A stretch of DNA of 11,576 bases from Lachnospiraceae bacterium (GCA_009774375.1 VSNO01000145.1:1-11576); one strand, 5' to 3'. Numbered from the stretch's first letter, positions 1 to 7,123 are shown. Notes: a model not told the origin generated them from the letters alone. Numbers and translations: made by a program.

Positions 1-897
1 GATGGGGTAGTACTGTGCCTTGACATGCACCTGGTCCCATGTGTAGTCTGATACGAGCGCGCCCTCGGCACACAGGCTGCTCTCGTTGATATCGATGTAA
101 AAGATGTCCTTCTGATTGGCAAGCGTTGCGATCAGGTCGTTCCGGGCGGCAATGTTCTCATTGGTGATACTGTCGCCGTCCTCGGATTTCTGCCGTGTCA
201 CGAACAGATTCCCCTGGATGAAGATCAGCGCCTCCGGCTGCAGCCTGCGGATATCCATCACCACATCGCGGTAGCGTTCATAAAAGCTCTCCGGGGTTCC
301 GGTGCCGCACTCATTGATGCCGACCATCAGATAGATCTTGGCAAACTGTTTCTCGGAAAGGATATCATGGATGGACATTTTCGTCTCATCGTACGTGATC
401 TTGGGTTTGTCATAATCATAGATGGAGAGCGAAGTTTTGCACAGGAAAGTGGCATTTTCGATCCCGGAATACTGGCTGATCCCGACAGTGCGGGAATCAC
501 CGATAAAGCATGCGTCGGCAAAATAGTCGTCAGTCGCTGTCGTAAAATCATAAACCTCGGGTTCCGCCTGTATGTCTGCGGCCGGCTCCGCGGCGGAGAG
601 CTCCGATAAGATGCCCGCAAAGGACGTTCCCGCGGACTGTTCAGGCTGTCCGGAAGCAGAGATCACACTGAGATTGTCGACCGCGTAATCAGAGTGGAGA
701 CTAAAGAAATCGGTCATATATAGTTTGTCGTGGATCCCCCGCATGGCCGTCGCCAGAGGAGGCGTCGATATTGAATAAAGACTGTTATCGTGATAGTACT
801 GAAGATTCCAGTAACATCCAAGAAGGCTGAACAGGAGTGTGGATACTGCGATCAGAATGAGTAATATGTAGTATTTTCTATTGTTTATTTCTTTCAT
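1..897 (-). CDS. SGNH/GDSL-fold hydrolase-like envelope protein (3' end outside window)
   Basis: I translated this from the minus strand: ATG at 897-895, open through base 1, 299 codons visible, stop not reached. Residues 9-27 are hydrophobic after a short basic start, so it is exported or membrane-anchored. LLGC at 25-28 could be a lipobox, but a plain signal anchor is equally possible. A low-complexity linker (about 80-120) leads to the catalytic domain. GDSR (133-136, Ser135) is block I, GINE (193-196, Asn195) is the oxyanion block III, and DQVH (288-291) supplies the Asp and His. The full Ser-Asp-His set is therefore present, and probably only a short C-terminus is missing. It lies 31 nt after the MBOAT gene with a GGAAAGG site about 10 nt before the ATG. 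MBOAT plus SGNH pairs commonly O-acetylate surface glycans (known of the families). The substrate here cannot be read from sequence. Confidence 0.85.
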   Translation of the reverse strand, partial: MKEINNRKYYILLILIAVSTLLFSLLGCYWNLQYYHDNSLYSISTPPLATAMRGIHDKLYMTDFFSLHSDYAVDNLSVISASGQPEQSAGTSFAGILSELSAAEPAADIQAEPEVYDFTTATDDYFADACFIGDSRTVGISQYSGIENATFLCKTSLSIYDYDKPKITYDETKMSIHDILSEKQFAKIYLMVGINECGTGTPESFYERYRDVVMDIRRLQPEALIFIQGNLFVTRQKSEDGDSITNENIAARNDLIATLANQKDIFYIDINESSLCAEGALVSDYTWDQVHVKAQYYPI

Positions 898-928
898 TGT
901 AGTAAAGCCTTTCCAAAATCTGAGACGA

Positions 929-2362
929 TCAATACCTGAAATACAGGAATGGATTGTTAAGTCCGATCGATAAATAGTACACAGACCACCAGAATATGAC
1001 GAACGCCACTATGACGCCGGAAATGCGGCCGCGGATCCTGTCGAACAGTTTTTCTGGAAAATCTGTCGCAAACAGGATGCTTGCGATCAGCAGCGGAGCG
1101 TAGTCCGTGATGAATCTTGTAAAGTCGGAGAGATCAAGGATACCTCCCGGGTTCCCTGCTTTCAGTGACAAAAAAGGAAACATCCGGCTCAGATAGACAC
1201 CGAGCTGCTGGAAATCGCTGATCGCAAAGATGGACCAGCTCACAAGGATATACAAGATCATGTAGGTATGCGATATCACCCGTGCAAAAAGATTGCTGGC
1301 ATTGAGCCATCTTAAGGTGATATTTTTCTCTATGATCTGCAGGACAAAGATCAACAGCCCCCACAGGATAAAGTTCCAGGCGGCGCCATGCCAGAAGCCG
1401 CACAGAAACCAGACGACCAGCAGGTTCAGGACCGTGCGGGCGCGTCCTTTGCGGTTTCCTCCGAGAGGGATATACACATATTCCCGAAACCAGGCGCCGA
1501 GTGTGATATGCCATCTGCGCCAGAAGTCCGTGACGCTTCTTGCCATATAAGGATGGCGGAAGTTTGCCGGCATATGGAAGCCGAGCATCTCACCCAGACC
1601 GACAGCCATCAGGGAGTACCCGCAGAAGTCAAAATAAAGCTGCATGGAGTAGGCAAAGGCGCCGAGCCATGCAAGCGGGGTGGAGATACTCTCGTAACCG
1701 ATCGTACAGACTTCGTTCCACAGAGTGCCGATGCGGTTTGCGATGATGACCTTGTATCCGAGTCCTATGATAAAGGTCTTGAGGCCGTTGTCAAATCCGT
1801 GTATGGAGACCGACCTTTTTTTCAATGCGTCGCGGATATCCGAGTAGACGACGATCGGGCCTGCGATCAGCTGCGGAAACATGCACAGGTATGCGCCGAG
1901 ACTGACAAAGGACCGGTCAGCCTCCGTTTTCCCAAGATACACATCGATGACATAGGAGGCGATCTGGAAAGTATAGAAGCTGATCCCGAGCGGCAGTGTG
2001 AGGTTCAGCGTGTAGAACCGCCATGGTATTTCCACAAGCCTCAGCGCTGCGTTGATATTTTCGATAAAAAAATTGGTGTATTTAAAAAACAGCAAAAATC
2101 CAAAATTGTAGAGCAGTGACAGTACTAACAGGAAGGTCCGCCCGGATTTCCCGTATGCGAAGTGCTCCATGCCCCTTCCGATGAAAAAATTGACTGTGAT
2201 CGAACAGAGGATCAGGAAAAGGTAGTAAGGTTCGCCGAAGCTGTAGAAGATCAGACTTCCAAGGAAAAGAAGCAGGTTGCGGCTTTTGGCGGGAAATATA
2301 TAATATAAAACCATAAAAACTGGCAAAAATCCAAAAATAAATGAAAGGCTGCTGAAAACCAT
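929..2362 (-). CDS. MBOAT family O-acyltransferase (AlgI/DltB-like)
   Basis: A polytopic membrane protein of 477 aa, the usual AlgI-family length. It begins MVFSSLSFIFGFLPVF, the typical start of these proteins. The family core DFWRRWHITLGAWFREY lies at about 279-295, followed by PLGGNRKG. CGFWHGAAWN follows, with the invariant catalytic histidine at His325 (His285 is the histidine of the first motif). The family moves acyl groups, usually acetyl, across the membrane to a glycan or teichoic acid. The partner SGNH protein 31 nt downstream fits transfer of that acyl group on the outer face. The open frame continues upstream to 2518, but I chose ATG 2362-2360. It has GGGGGAA a few bases upstream and matches the family N-terminus, while the extra 52 residues do not look like part of the protein. 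It could serve an exopolysaccharide or a wall polymer. No polysaccharide genes are nearby to decide. Confidence 0.92.
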   Translation of the reverse strand: MVFSSLSFIFGFLPVFMVLYYIFPAKSRNLLLFLGSLIFYSFGEPYYLFLILCSITVNFFIGRGMEHFAYGKSGRTFLLVLSLLYNFGFLLFFKYTNFFIENINAALRLVEIPWRFYTLNLTLPLGISFYTFQIASYVIDVYLGKTEADRSFVSLGAYLCMFPQLIAGPIVVYSDIRDALKKRSVSIHGFDNGLKTFIIGLGYKVIIANRIGTLWNEVCTIGYESISTPLAWLGAFAYSMQLYFDFCGYSLMAVGLGEMLGFHMPANFRHPYMARSVTDFWRRWHITLGAWFREYVYIPLGGNRKGRARTVLNLLVVWFLCGFWHGAAWNFILWGLLIFVLQIIEKNITLRWLNASNLFARVISHTYMILYILVSWSIFAISDFQQLGVYLSRMFPFLSLKAGNPGGILDLSDFTRFITDYAPLLIASILFATDFPEKLFDRIRGRISGVIVAFVIFWWSVYYLSIGLNNPFLYFRY

Positions 2363-2441
2363 GATGTTCCCCCATAAATCATGATATATGTAAAACGTGA
2401 GATACCCACTGTCCGTACTGTTGCGAGCAGATAAAACAGTT

Positions 2442-2469
2442 TGTATAACCGTAATATTTATTATAACAA
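2442..2469 (-). promoter_or_regulatory. Candidate promoter for the MBOAT-SGNH operon
   Basis: On the minus strand TTGTTA (2469-2464) lies 16 nt before TATACA (2447-2442), about 80 nt upstream of the acyltransferase ATG. A perfect TATAAT also occurs on the minus strand at 2465-2460 but has no good -35 partner. Either could serve, so the assignment is weak. Confidence 0.35.
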
Positions 2470-2651
2470 AAATAAATGGATAATGCCACAGAATTATTTG
2501 AATTTTTTGTACAAACAATGCGGTCGATTCTGTAGAAAATCCAGCATTTTAGACATTTGAACGCTCTTCAATATATGCTGCTGTTCTCTGCAATATGTTT
2601 TTGTTTTTACAAATCTTATTGCAGAGGATGAAAAAAACTGTTACATTAATG

Positions 2652-2657
2652 TATAGT
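2652..2657 (+). promoter_or_regulatory. Candidate -10 element for the parvulin lipoprotein gene
   Basis: TATAGT matches five of six consensus -10 bases and sits 65 nt before the ATG. The -35 position 17 nt upstream reads TGAAAA, a poor match, so this promoter may need an activator or may be misassigned. The predicted transcript would start near 2664, just ahead of the inverted repeat at 2674-2702. Confidence 0.35.
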
Positions 2658-2673
2658 TGAAAAAAGTCAGGAG

Positions 2674-2702
2674 CTGTTCAGAGACAGACATTATCTGAAC
2701 AG
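2674..2702. repeat. Inverted repeat in the leader of the parvulin gene
   Basis: CTGTTCAGA (2674-2682) and TCTGAACAG (2694-2702) are perfect 9-bp inverted arms around 11 nt. No T-run follows, so it is not an intrinsic terminator. It lies 20 nt before the start codon and just after the candidate promoter. That placement fits a repressor operator or a leader hairpin near the ribosome binding site. Confidence 0.6.
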
Positions 2703-2721
2703 ATTCTTAGCGAAGGCAGGG

Positions 2722-3792
2722 ATGGGATTGATTCATGATAAATATGTCGTAAGATTTCTGGCAGTTTTGTCCATGGTCGTATTCATGACGACAGGCTGCA
2801 AGATCAAACTGAATGAACACGGAAATACAAAGATCGTGCTGACGACAGGCTTTGACAGGGATGAGGTCTTCCGCATCGACAAGGCCTCCTGCAGACTGCC
2901 GGAGGTGATGGTCTATCTGACAAACGTGAAGAACCAGTATGAGAAGGCGCTTGGAAGTCAGATCTGGCAGACCTCCTATGAGGGCGAAACCCTGGAGGAG
3001 GACGTGAAAGAGACCGTGCTGGCAGGGATCGCGCGCATTAAGGCGATGAACCTGCTGGCTGAGCAATACGGGATCAGCCTCTCTGACGAGGAGCTTGGCC
3101 GCGCTGCGAGAGCGGCAGGGCAGTATTACGAGTCCCTGAGCGGCAGGGAACGGGAGCTTCTGGGAGCGGACGAAAGACTTCTGCGCATGATGTATGAGGA
3201 GTATTCGCTGGCGGAAAAAGTATATGAATATCTGATCACAGATATCAATCCCGAGATCAGTGATGACGAGGCCAGAACGATCACTGTACAGCACATCCTG
3301 ATCAAGACGTATTCATTAAACGCGGCGGGAGAACGGGTGCCGTATCCGGATGAGAAAAAGAAGGAGGCGTATGCAAGAGCGAAGGAAGCGCTCAGAAAAG
3401 CACAGGAGGGCGAGGAATTCGCGAAGCTGATCGCGGAGTACAGTGAGGACAGCAATCCCTCCTACTCTTTTGAAAAAGGCACGATGGAGGCAGCGTTTGA
3501 GGAGGCGTCCTTCAATCTTGGAACGGATGAGATCAGCGATATCGTGGAGACAGGGCATGGGTACCACATCATCAAATGTATCAGTACATTTGACAGGGAG
3601 GAGACGGACCGGAATAAAGTGAAGATCGTGGAGCAGCGCAGGAAGGAAGTGTTCAATGAGGAGTATTCGGGATTTGTGGAAGGGCTCACGAGGAGCCTGA
3701 ATGAGGAGCTGTGGGATACAGTGGGATTTATTGAGGATGCGGAAGTGGTGACAGGCAGTTTCTTTGAAGTCTATCAGCGGGTTTTTGGCTGA
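2722..3792 (+). CDS. Lipoprotein parvulin-type peptidyl-prolyl isomerase (PrsA/PpiC-like)
   Basis: A 356-aa predicted extracytoplasmic foldase. It would catalyse cis-trans isomerisation of prolyl bonds in secreted proteins at the membrane-wall interface. The N-terminus is a lipoprotein signal: basic/hydrophobic residues 8-22, then TTGC with Cys26 as the lipidated residue. Residues about 40-180 form a helical SurA/PrsA-type region. The PpiC domain spans roughly 187-292, with VQHILI near its start (188-193), EFAKLIAEYSED (232-243) and GHGYHIIK (278-285) near its end, all hallmark parvulin segments. A helical tail follows. PrsA homologues are commonly 290-350 aa, so the length fits. The ATG at 2722 has AAGG about 5 nt upstream. 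TTG at 2728 with AGGG before it is a possible alternative and leaves the signal peptide intact. htpG follows but has its own promoter. Confidence 0.9.
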   Translation: MGLIHDKYVVRFLAVLSMVVFMTTGCKIKLNEHGNTKIVLTTGFDRDEVFRIDKASCRLPEVMVYLTNVKNQYEKALGSQIWQTSYEGETLEEDVKETVLAGIARIKAMNLLAEQYGISLSDEELGRAARAAGQYYESLSGRERELLGADERLLRMMYEEYSLAEKVYEYLITDINPEISDDEARTITVQHILIKTYSLNAAGERVPYPDEKKKEAYARAKEALRKAQEGEEFAKLIAEYSEDSNPSYSFEKGTMEAAFEEASFNLGTDEISDIVETGHGYHIIKCISTFDREETDRNKVKIVEQRRKEVFNEEYSGFVEGLTRSLNEELWDTVGFIEDAEVVTGSFFEVYQRVFG

Positions 3793-3838
3793 GTGCAGGG
3801 AAATAAAAATAAAGGAAGTATAAACAAAATATTAATTA

Positions 3839-3865
3839 TTAGCACTCGCGTGAAATGAGTGCTAA
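3839..3865 (+). promoter_or_regulatory. CIRCE operator (HrcA binding site)
   Basis: TTAGCACTC, nine spacer bases, then GAGTGCTAA: a perfect match to the CIRCE consensus in both arms and in spacing. HrcA binds this element and releases it on heat stress (established for groE and dnaK operons). It lies 7 bp upstream of the -35 box of htpG, so it should repress that gene. The right arm is followed by TTTTCTCTT, so in RNA read from the upstream parvulin gene the same hairpin could also act as a weak terminator. Confidence 0.95.
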
Positions 3866-3872
3866 TTTTCTC

Positions 3873-3901
3873 TTGACTTTTACATTTCGGGGTATTAAAC
3901 T
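3873..3901 (+). promoter_or_regulatory. htpG promoter
   Basis: TTGACT (3873-3878) and TAAACT (3896-3901) are separated by 17 nt. The -35 matches five of six consensus bases and the -10 four of six. The CIRCE operator ends 7 bp upstream of the -35, close enough for HrcA to block RNA polymerase. The predicted start near 3908 gives a leader of about 84 nt. Confidence 0.65.
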
Positions 3902-3917
3902 ATATTTCAGCTGATAA

Positions 3918-3958
3918 AGAACTGTTAGCAGATAACAGGTTCTGAGTCTGGAGAGACT
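3918..3958 (+). other. Two tandem hairpins in the htpG leader
   Basis: Hairpin 1 pairs AGAAC and TGTTA (3918-3927) with TAACA and GTTCT (3933-3943), with one bulged G at 3938 and a 5-nt loop. Hairpin 2 pairs AGTCT (3945-3949) with AGACT (3954-3958) around GGAG. Both lie before the ribosome binding site (AAAGGA, 3974-3979) and do not obviously mask it. They may stabilise the mRNA. A thermosensor role is only speculation. Confidence 0.45.
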
Positions 3959-3991
3959 AAAAACAAATGCGAGAAAGGAATGTGATTTTTT

Positions 3992-6142
3992 ATGGCAGAG
4001 AAACGTGGAAACTTGTCAATCAACAGCGATAATATTTTTCCGATCATCAAGAAGTGGCTGTATTCCGACCATGACATCTTTTACAGAGAGCTGATCTCAA
4101 ACGGTTGTGATGCGATCACGAAGCTCAATAAGCTGGAAATGATGGGAGAGTATGAATACCCCGCTGGTGTGAAGAAGGATATCCACATCATTGTCAATCC
4201 GGAGAAAAAGACGCTCAAATTCATCGATACCGGACTTGGTATGACGGCGGAGGAAGTCGAGGAGTACATCAACCAGATCGCTTTTTCCGGGGCGACAGAC
4301 TTTATCGAGAAGTACAAGGATAAGGCAAATGACGATCAGATCATCGGCCATTTCGGACTTGGTTTTTATTCTGCGTTCATGGTGGCAGATGAGGTTCATA
4401 TCGATACGCTTTCTTATCAGAAAGACGCGGTACCGGTGCATTGGGAGTGTGACGGCGGAACGGAATTCTCCATGAAGGACGGGGACAGGACGACAGTCGG
4501 TACGGAGATCACGCTCTTCCTCAATGAGGATTGTCTGGAGTTCTGCAATGAGTACAAGGCAAGGGAAGTGATCAAGAAATACTGTTCTTTCATGCCATAT
4601 GAGATCTATCTCGAGAAGGCGGGCGCGCCGGAGGAGTTTGAGACTATCGATCCCGACGACAAGAGGGAGGACGATGTGGTGGTGGAGTCCTTCGAGGAGG
4701 AGAAGGAGATCCCCGGTGAGGACGGAGCAGAGCCGACCAAGGAAAAAGTGCCCAAATTAAAGATCAGAAAGCGTCCTGTACCCCTGAACGAGACGCATCC
4801 GCTGTGGGCAAAGCATCCAAATGAGTGCACAAAGGAAGAATATATCGAATTTTACCGCAAGGTGTTTGCAGATTACAAGGAGCCGCTCTTCTGGATCCAT
4901 TTAAATATGGATTATCCGTTTAACATGAAGGGGATCCTCTATTTTCCCAAGATCAATATGGAGTACGAGTCCATCGAGGGAACGATCAAGCTGTACAACA
5001 ACCAGGTGTTCATCGCGGATAACATCAAGGAGGTCATCCCCGAGTTCCTGCTGCTGCTCAAGGGCGTGATCGACTGTCCGGATCTGCCGCTGAACGTGTC
5101 GAGGAGCGCGCTGCAGAATGACGGCTTCGTGACAAAGATCAGCGAGTATATCACCAAGAAGGTCGCGGACAAGCTCTCCGGCATGTGCAAGACGGACAAG
5201 GAGAATTACGAGAAGTACTGGGATGATATCAGTCCGTTCATCAAGTTCGGCTGCCTGAAGGATGACAAGTTCTGCGAGAAGATGACGGATTACATCCTGT
5301 TCAAGAATCTCGATGGAAAGTACCTGACACTTCCGGAATGCCTTGAGGTGAAGAAGATCGATCCGGATGAAGCGGAAAATAAGGATGAGAATGCTGAGAA
5401 TGCGGAAAATACAGACAGCAAAGCGTCAGCCACAGACGCCGAGACCGGCGAGAAGGTGGAGGCAGAAGTCGTAGACGGGGATGGGGACGATGTCGAGATC
5501 CCGACGGAGGATAAAGAGACAAAGGAAAAGATCGTCTACTATGTGACAGACCTCGTGCAGCAGAGCCAGTATGTGAATATGTTCAAAAAAGCGGGTATGG
5601 ATGCTGTCGTGCTGCCTGACAAGATCGATCAGCCGTTTGTATCCCAGCTGGAGTCTAAGAATGAGGGGATCAAGTTTGCGCGCATCGATGCAGATCTGAC
5701 AGATACCTTCAAGTCGGAGAACTCCAAGGAGGAGGAGGAAGAACTCACTAAGAAGAGCGAGGAGATCACAGAGGTCTTCAAGAAAGCTGTGAAGAATGAG
5801 AGCATCACTGTAAAGGTGGAGCGGCTCAAAAACGAGGACATCGCTTCGATGATCACGGTCTCTGAGGAATCACGCAGAATGCAGGATATGATGAAGATGT
5901 ACGCGATGCCGGGCATGGATATGGGTGCGATGGGCAGGGAGGGTGAGACACTGGTCCTCAATGCAAACAATGAGCTGGTATCTTATGTGCTCGATAACAA
6001 GGAGGGCGAGAACGTGGAACTGATCTGCGAGCAGCTCTATGATCTGGCATTGATCCAGCAGGCGCCGCTGCAGCCGGAGGCTATGACAAAATTTATCAAC
6101 AGAAGCAACAGGATCATGATGTTGTTGACGAAAATCGAGTAG
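3992..6142 (+). CDS. htpG: Hsp90 family molecular chaperone HtpG
   Basis: An ATP-dependent cytosolic chaperone dimer. The N-terminal GHKL ATPase domain shows YRELISNGCDA (Glu33, Asn37, Asp40), DTGLGM (Asp79-Met84) and GHFGLGFYSAF (119-129). The middle domain has FWIHLNMDYPF (300-310) and LNVSRSALQND (367-377), whose Arg371 corresponds to the catalytic arginine that contacts the gamma phosphate. The C-terminal dimerisation domain runs from about 600 and ends LLTKIE, with no eukaryotic MEEVD tail. At 716 aa it is about 80-90 residues longer than E. coli or B. subtilis HtpG. The extra length comes from an acidic stretch after the ATPase domain (about 212-255) and an Asp/Glu-rich insertion in the middle domain (about 456-512). 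ATG 3992 has AAAGGA 12 nt upstream. A CIRCE operator precedes the promoter, so HrcA control is expected, and a strong terminator follows. Confidence 0.97.
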   Translation: MAEKRGNLSINSDNIFPIIKKWLYSDHDIFYRELISNGCDAITKLNKLEMMGEYEYPAGVKKDIHIIVNPEKKTLKFIDTGLGMTAEEVEEYINQIAFSGATDFIEKYKDKANDDQIIGHFGLGFYSAFMVADEVHIDTLSYQKDAVPVHWECDGGTEFSMKDGDRTTVGTEITLFLNEDCLEFCNEYKAREVIKKYCSFMPYEIYLEKAGAPEEFETIDPDDKREDDVVVESFEEEKEIPGEDGAEPTKEKVPKLKIRKRPVPLNETHPLWAKHPNECTKEEYIEFYRKVFADYKEPLFWIHLNMDYPFNMKGILYFPKINMEYESIEGTIKLYNNQVFIADNIKEVIPEFLLLLKGVIDCPDLPLNVSRSALQNDGFVTKISEYITKKVADKLSGMCKTDKENYEKYWDDISPFIKFGCLKDDKFCEKMTDYILFKNLDGKYLTLPECLEVKKIDPDEAENKDENAENAENTDSKASATDAETGEKVEAEVVDGDGDDVEIPTEDKETKEKIVYYVTDLVQQSQYVNMFKKAGMDAVVLPDKIDQPFVSQLESKNEGIKFARIDADLTDTFKSENSKEEEEELTKKSEEITEVFKKAVKNESITVKVERLKNEDIASMITVSEESRRMQDMMKMYAMPGMDMGAMGREGETLVLNANNELVSYVLDNKEGENVELICEQLYDLALIQQAPLQPEAMTKFINRSNRIMMLLTKIE

Positions 6143-6172
6143 GGGAATGACCTTCTCCCCTGCCGTGCGCAT

Positions 6173-6211
6173 AAATAAGATCCAGCAGGCAAAACCTGCT
6201 GGATCTTATTT
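6173..6211. terminator. Bidirectional intrinsic terminator between htpG and the convergent gene
   Basis: A 17-bp perfect stem (AAATAAGATCCAGCAGG at 6173-6189 with its complement at 6195-6211) closes on a 5-nt loop. On the plus strand the stem runs directly into T-rich sequence ending at 6214. On the minus strand the run after the stem is weaker. The TAA stop of the convergent gene (6208-6206) lies inside the stem, so that gene ends within the terminator. Confidence 0.9.
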
Positions 6212-6748
6212 TTTGGAATCCATCATATAGAGCTGGATCATACGGTCATTTTCGATGAACCAGGAATCCCTGTCTCTGGTCCCGGTCACCTGGCAGAGTG
6301 TACTGCAGATGCCAAGCGCAGGATTCCACAGATAATCCCGTTCTTCATAGATGCCCGCCAGCACTTTTCTGTCCACAAGTCCTGTGAGGCCGAGATCCCT
6401 CACGGGTCTCAGACCGAGCTCAAATCCCAGCCGGGGATTGTCGGTGGAGACAATGACGCCTTCTTTGAGAATGTTGCGTATCGTCACACCTTCGTAACTA
6501 TTCTGCATGATACCGACCATACTGACATTGCAGGCGCGCGTGAGGTTCTCGTCGCGCATATCAGTCTGTAACAGATATCGGCCATCCTGGGTTGGAAACG
6601 TAAAATTTTCATCCTGCACATCTGAATAAAGTACGAAACGTCCAACTCCCAAATACACAGCAGGATATTCCCTGCCGCAGTACATCACATAGAGTCCTTC
6701 GCGGTATTCACCGGTCGAAGTGCCTTCAAATTCAAAACGCTCCTTCAT
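6206..6748 (-). CDS. Hypothetical protein, 180 aa
   Basis: I do not recognise this protein. From Met at 6748 it is 180 aa, soluble, with no signal peptide or membrane segment. The first 60 residues look beta-rich (GLYVMYCGREYPAVYLGVGR, about 18-37). Repeated acidic turns follow (DVQDENF and DMRDENL). The C-terminal half has RDLGLTGLVDRK and a hydrophobic, cysteine-containing stretch, GICSTLCQV. The frame extends to an ATG at 6811. I prefer 6748 because AAGGAG lies 12 nt before it, the intervening codons include CTA, TTA and CGA, unlike the rest of the gene, and a good promoter would start RNA only about 2 nt before 6811. If the longer form is used, the mRNA is nearly leaderless and the protein is 201 aa. 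It is a single gene, convergent with htpG. Confidence 0.7.
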   Translation of the reverse strand: MKERFEFEGTSTGEYREGLYVMYCGREYPAVYLGVGRFVLYSDVQDENFTFPTQDGRYLLQTDMRDENLTRACNVSMVGIMQNSYEGVTIRNILKEGVIVSTDNPRLGFELGLRPVRDLGLTGLVDRKVLAGIYEERDYLWNPALGICSTLCQVTGTRDRDSWFIENDRMIQLYMMDSKK

Positions 6749-6819
6749 ATCTGCCTGCGTCTCCTTTTTTATTTTGGTAAGAGTTCGTAATAGTTCAGCT
6801 ATGTTTGTCATCTATATTT

Positions 6820-6848
6820 ACTATATAATAAGGAAAACGCGATGACAA
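6820..6848 (-). promoter_or_regulatory. Promoter of the 180-aa hypothetical gene
   Basis: On the minus strand TTGTCA (6848-6843) and TATAGT (6825-6820) each match five of six consensus bases and are exactly 17 nt apart. The predicted RNA start is near 6813. That gives a 65-nt leader to the ATG at 6748 that includes its AAGGAG site, or an almost leaderless message for the ATG at 6811. Confidence 0.7.
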
Positions 6849-7094
6849 GGGGGGAGAGGGCGGCAAAAAAACAGCAACACGCTATTTTTACAAGTGTAGA
6901 ATTTATAACAAAAAAACATGTTTTATGTAAAAATAAAGAAATTATAAAAATATTCTTTATATTTGACGGACGGGCGGCGAAAAGAGAGATATTACACTGG
7001 GATCTCAAAAATATGATGTTAAATAAGACAGCGGATCCATTATAATTTCTAAAACTTTGGATATAATAACAGGAGTTTTTATAGTGATAAACAA
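6849..7094. other. AT-rich intergenic region, no gene seen
   Basis: This is the body of the divergent spacer between the 180-aa hypothetical gene and the DUF1653 gene. It contains a perfect 12-bp palindrome, AAAACATGTTTT (6913-6924). It also has an 8-bp inverted repeat, ATAAAGAA / TTCTTTAT (6933-6940 and 6953-6960), and two TATAAT hexamers (7041-7046, 7062-7067) lacking good -35 partners. Short open frames here have no ribosome binding site and AT-driven composition. Confidence 0.5.
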
Positions 7095-7123
7095 ATGACA
7101 AATCATGGAAAATAGTATAGAAT
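7095..7123 (+). promoter_or_regulatory. Candidate promoter for the DUF1653-glycosyltransferase operon
   Basis: ATGACA (7095-7100) and TAGAAT (7118-7123) each match five of six consensus bases and are 17 nt apart. The predicted RNA start is near 7130, giving a leader of about 60 nt before the ATG at 7191. Confidence 0.55.

Larger units (their letters stand above)
2363..2721. other. Divergent intergenic region, no gene seen
   Basis: This AT-rich 359-bp spacer separates the minus-strand acyltransferase operon from the plus-strand parvulin lipoprotein. It holds candidate promoters for both directions and a 9-bp inverted repeat at 2674-2702. The acyltransferase frame stays open to 2518 on the minus strand, but I judge that extension to be non-coding leader. 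I see no RNA gene or further protein. Confidence 0.6.

Noticed and set aside
1388..2119. 243-aa open frame on the plus strand
   Set aside because: It lies antisense inside the MBOAT gene, whose motifs are intact, and has no ribosome binding site or recognisable domain.
2363..2518. In-frame extension of the MBOAT gene by 52 codons
   Set aside because: The residues do not resemble the family N-terminus. The ATG at 2362 has a strong GGGGGAA site and starts exactly where AlgI-like proteins start.
6141..6161. 6-bp hairpin (AGGGGA / TCCCCT) right after the htpG stop
   Set aside because: It has a short stem, a 9-nt loop and no T-run. The real terminator is the 17-bp stem at 6173-6211.
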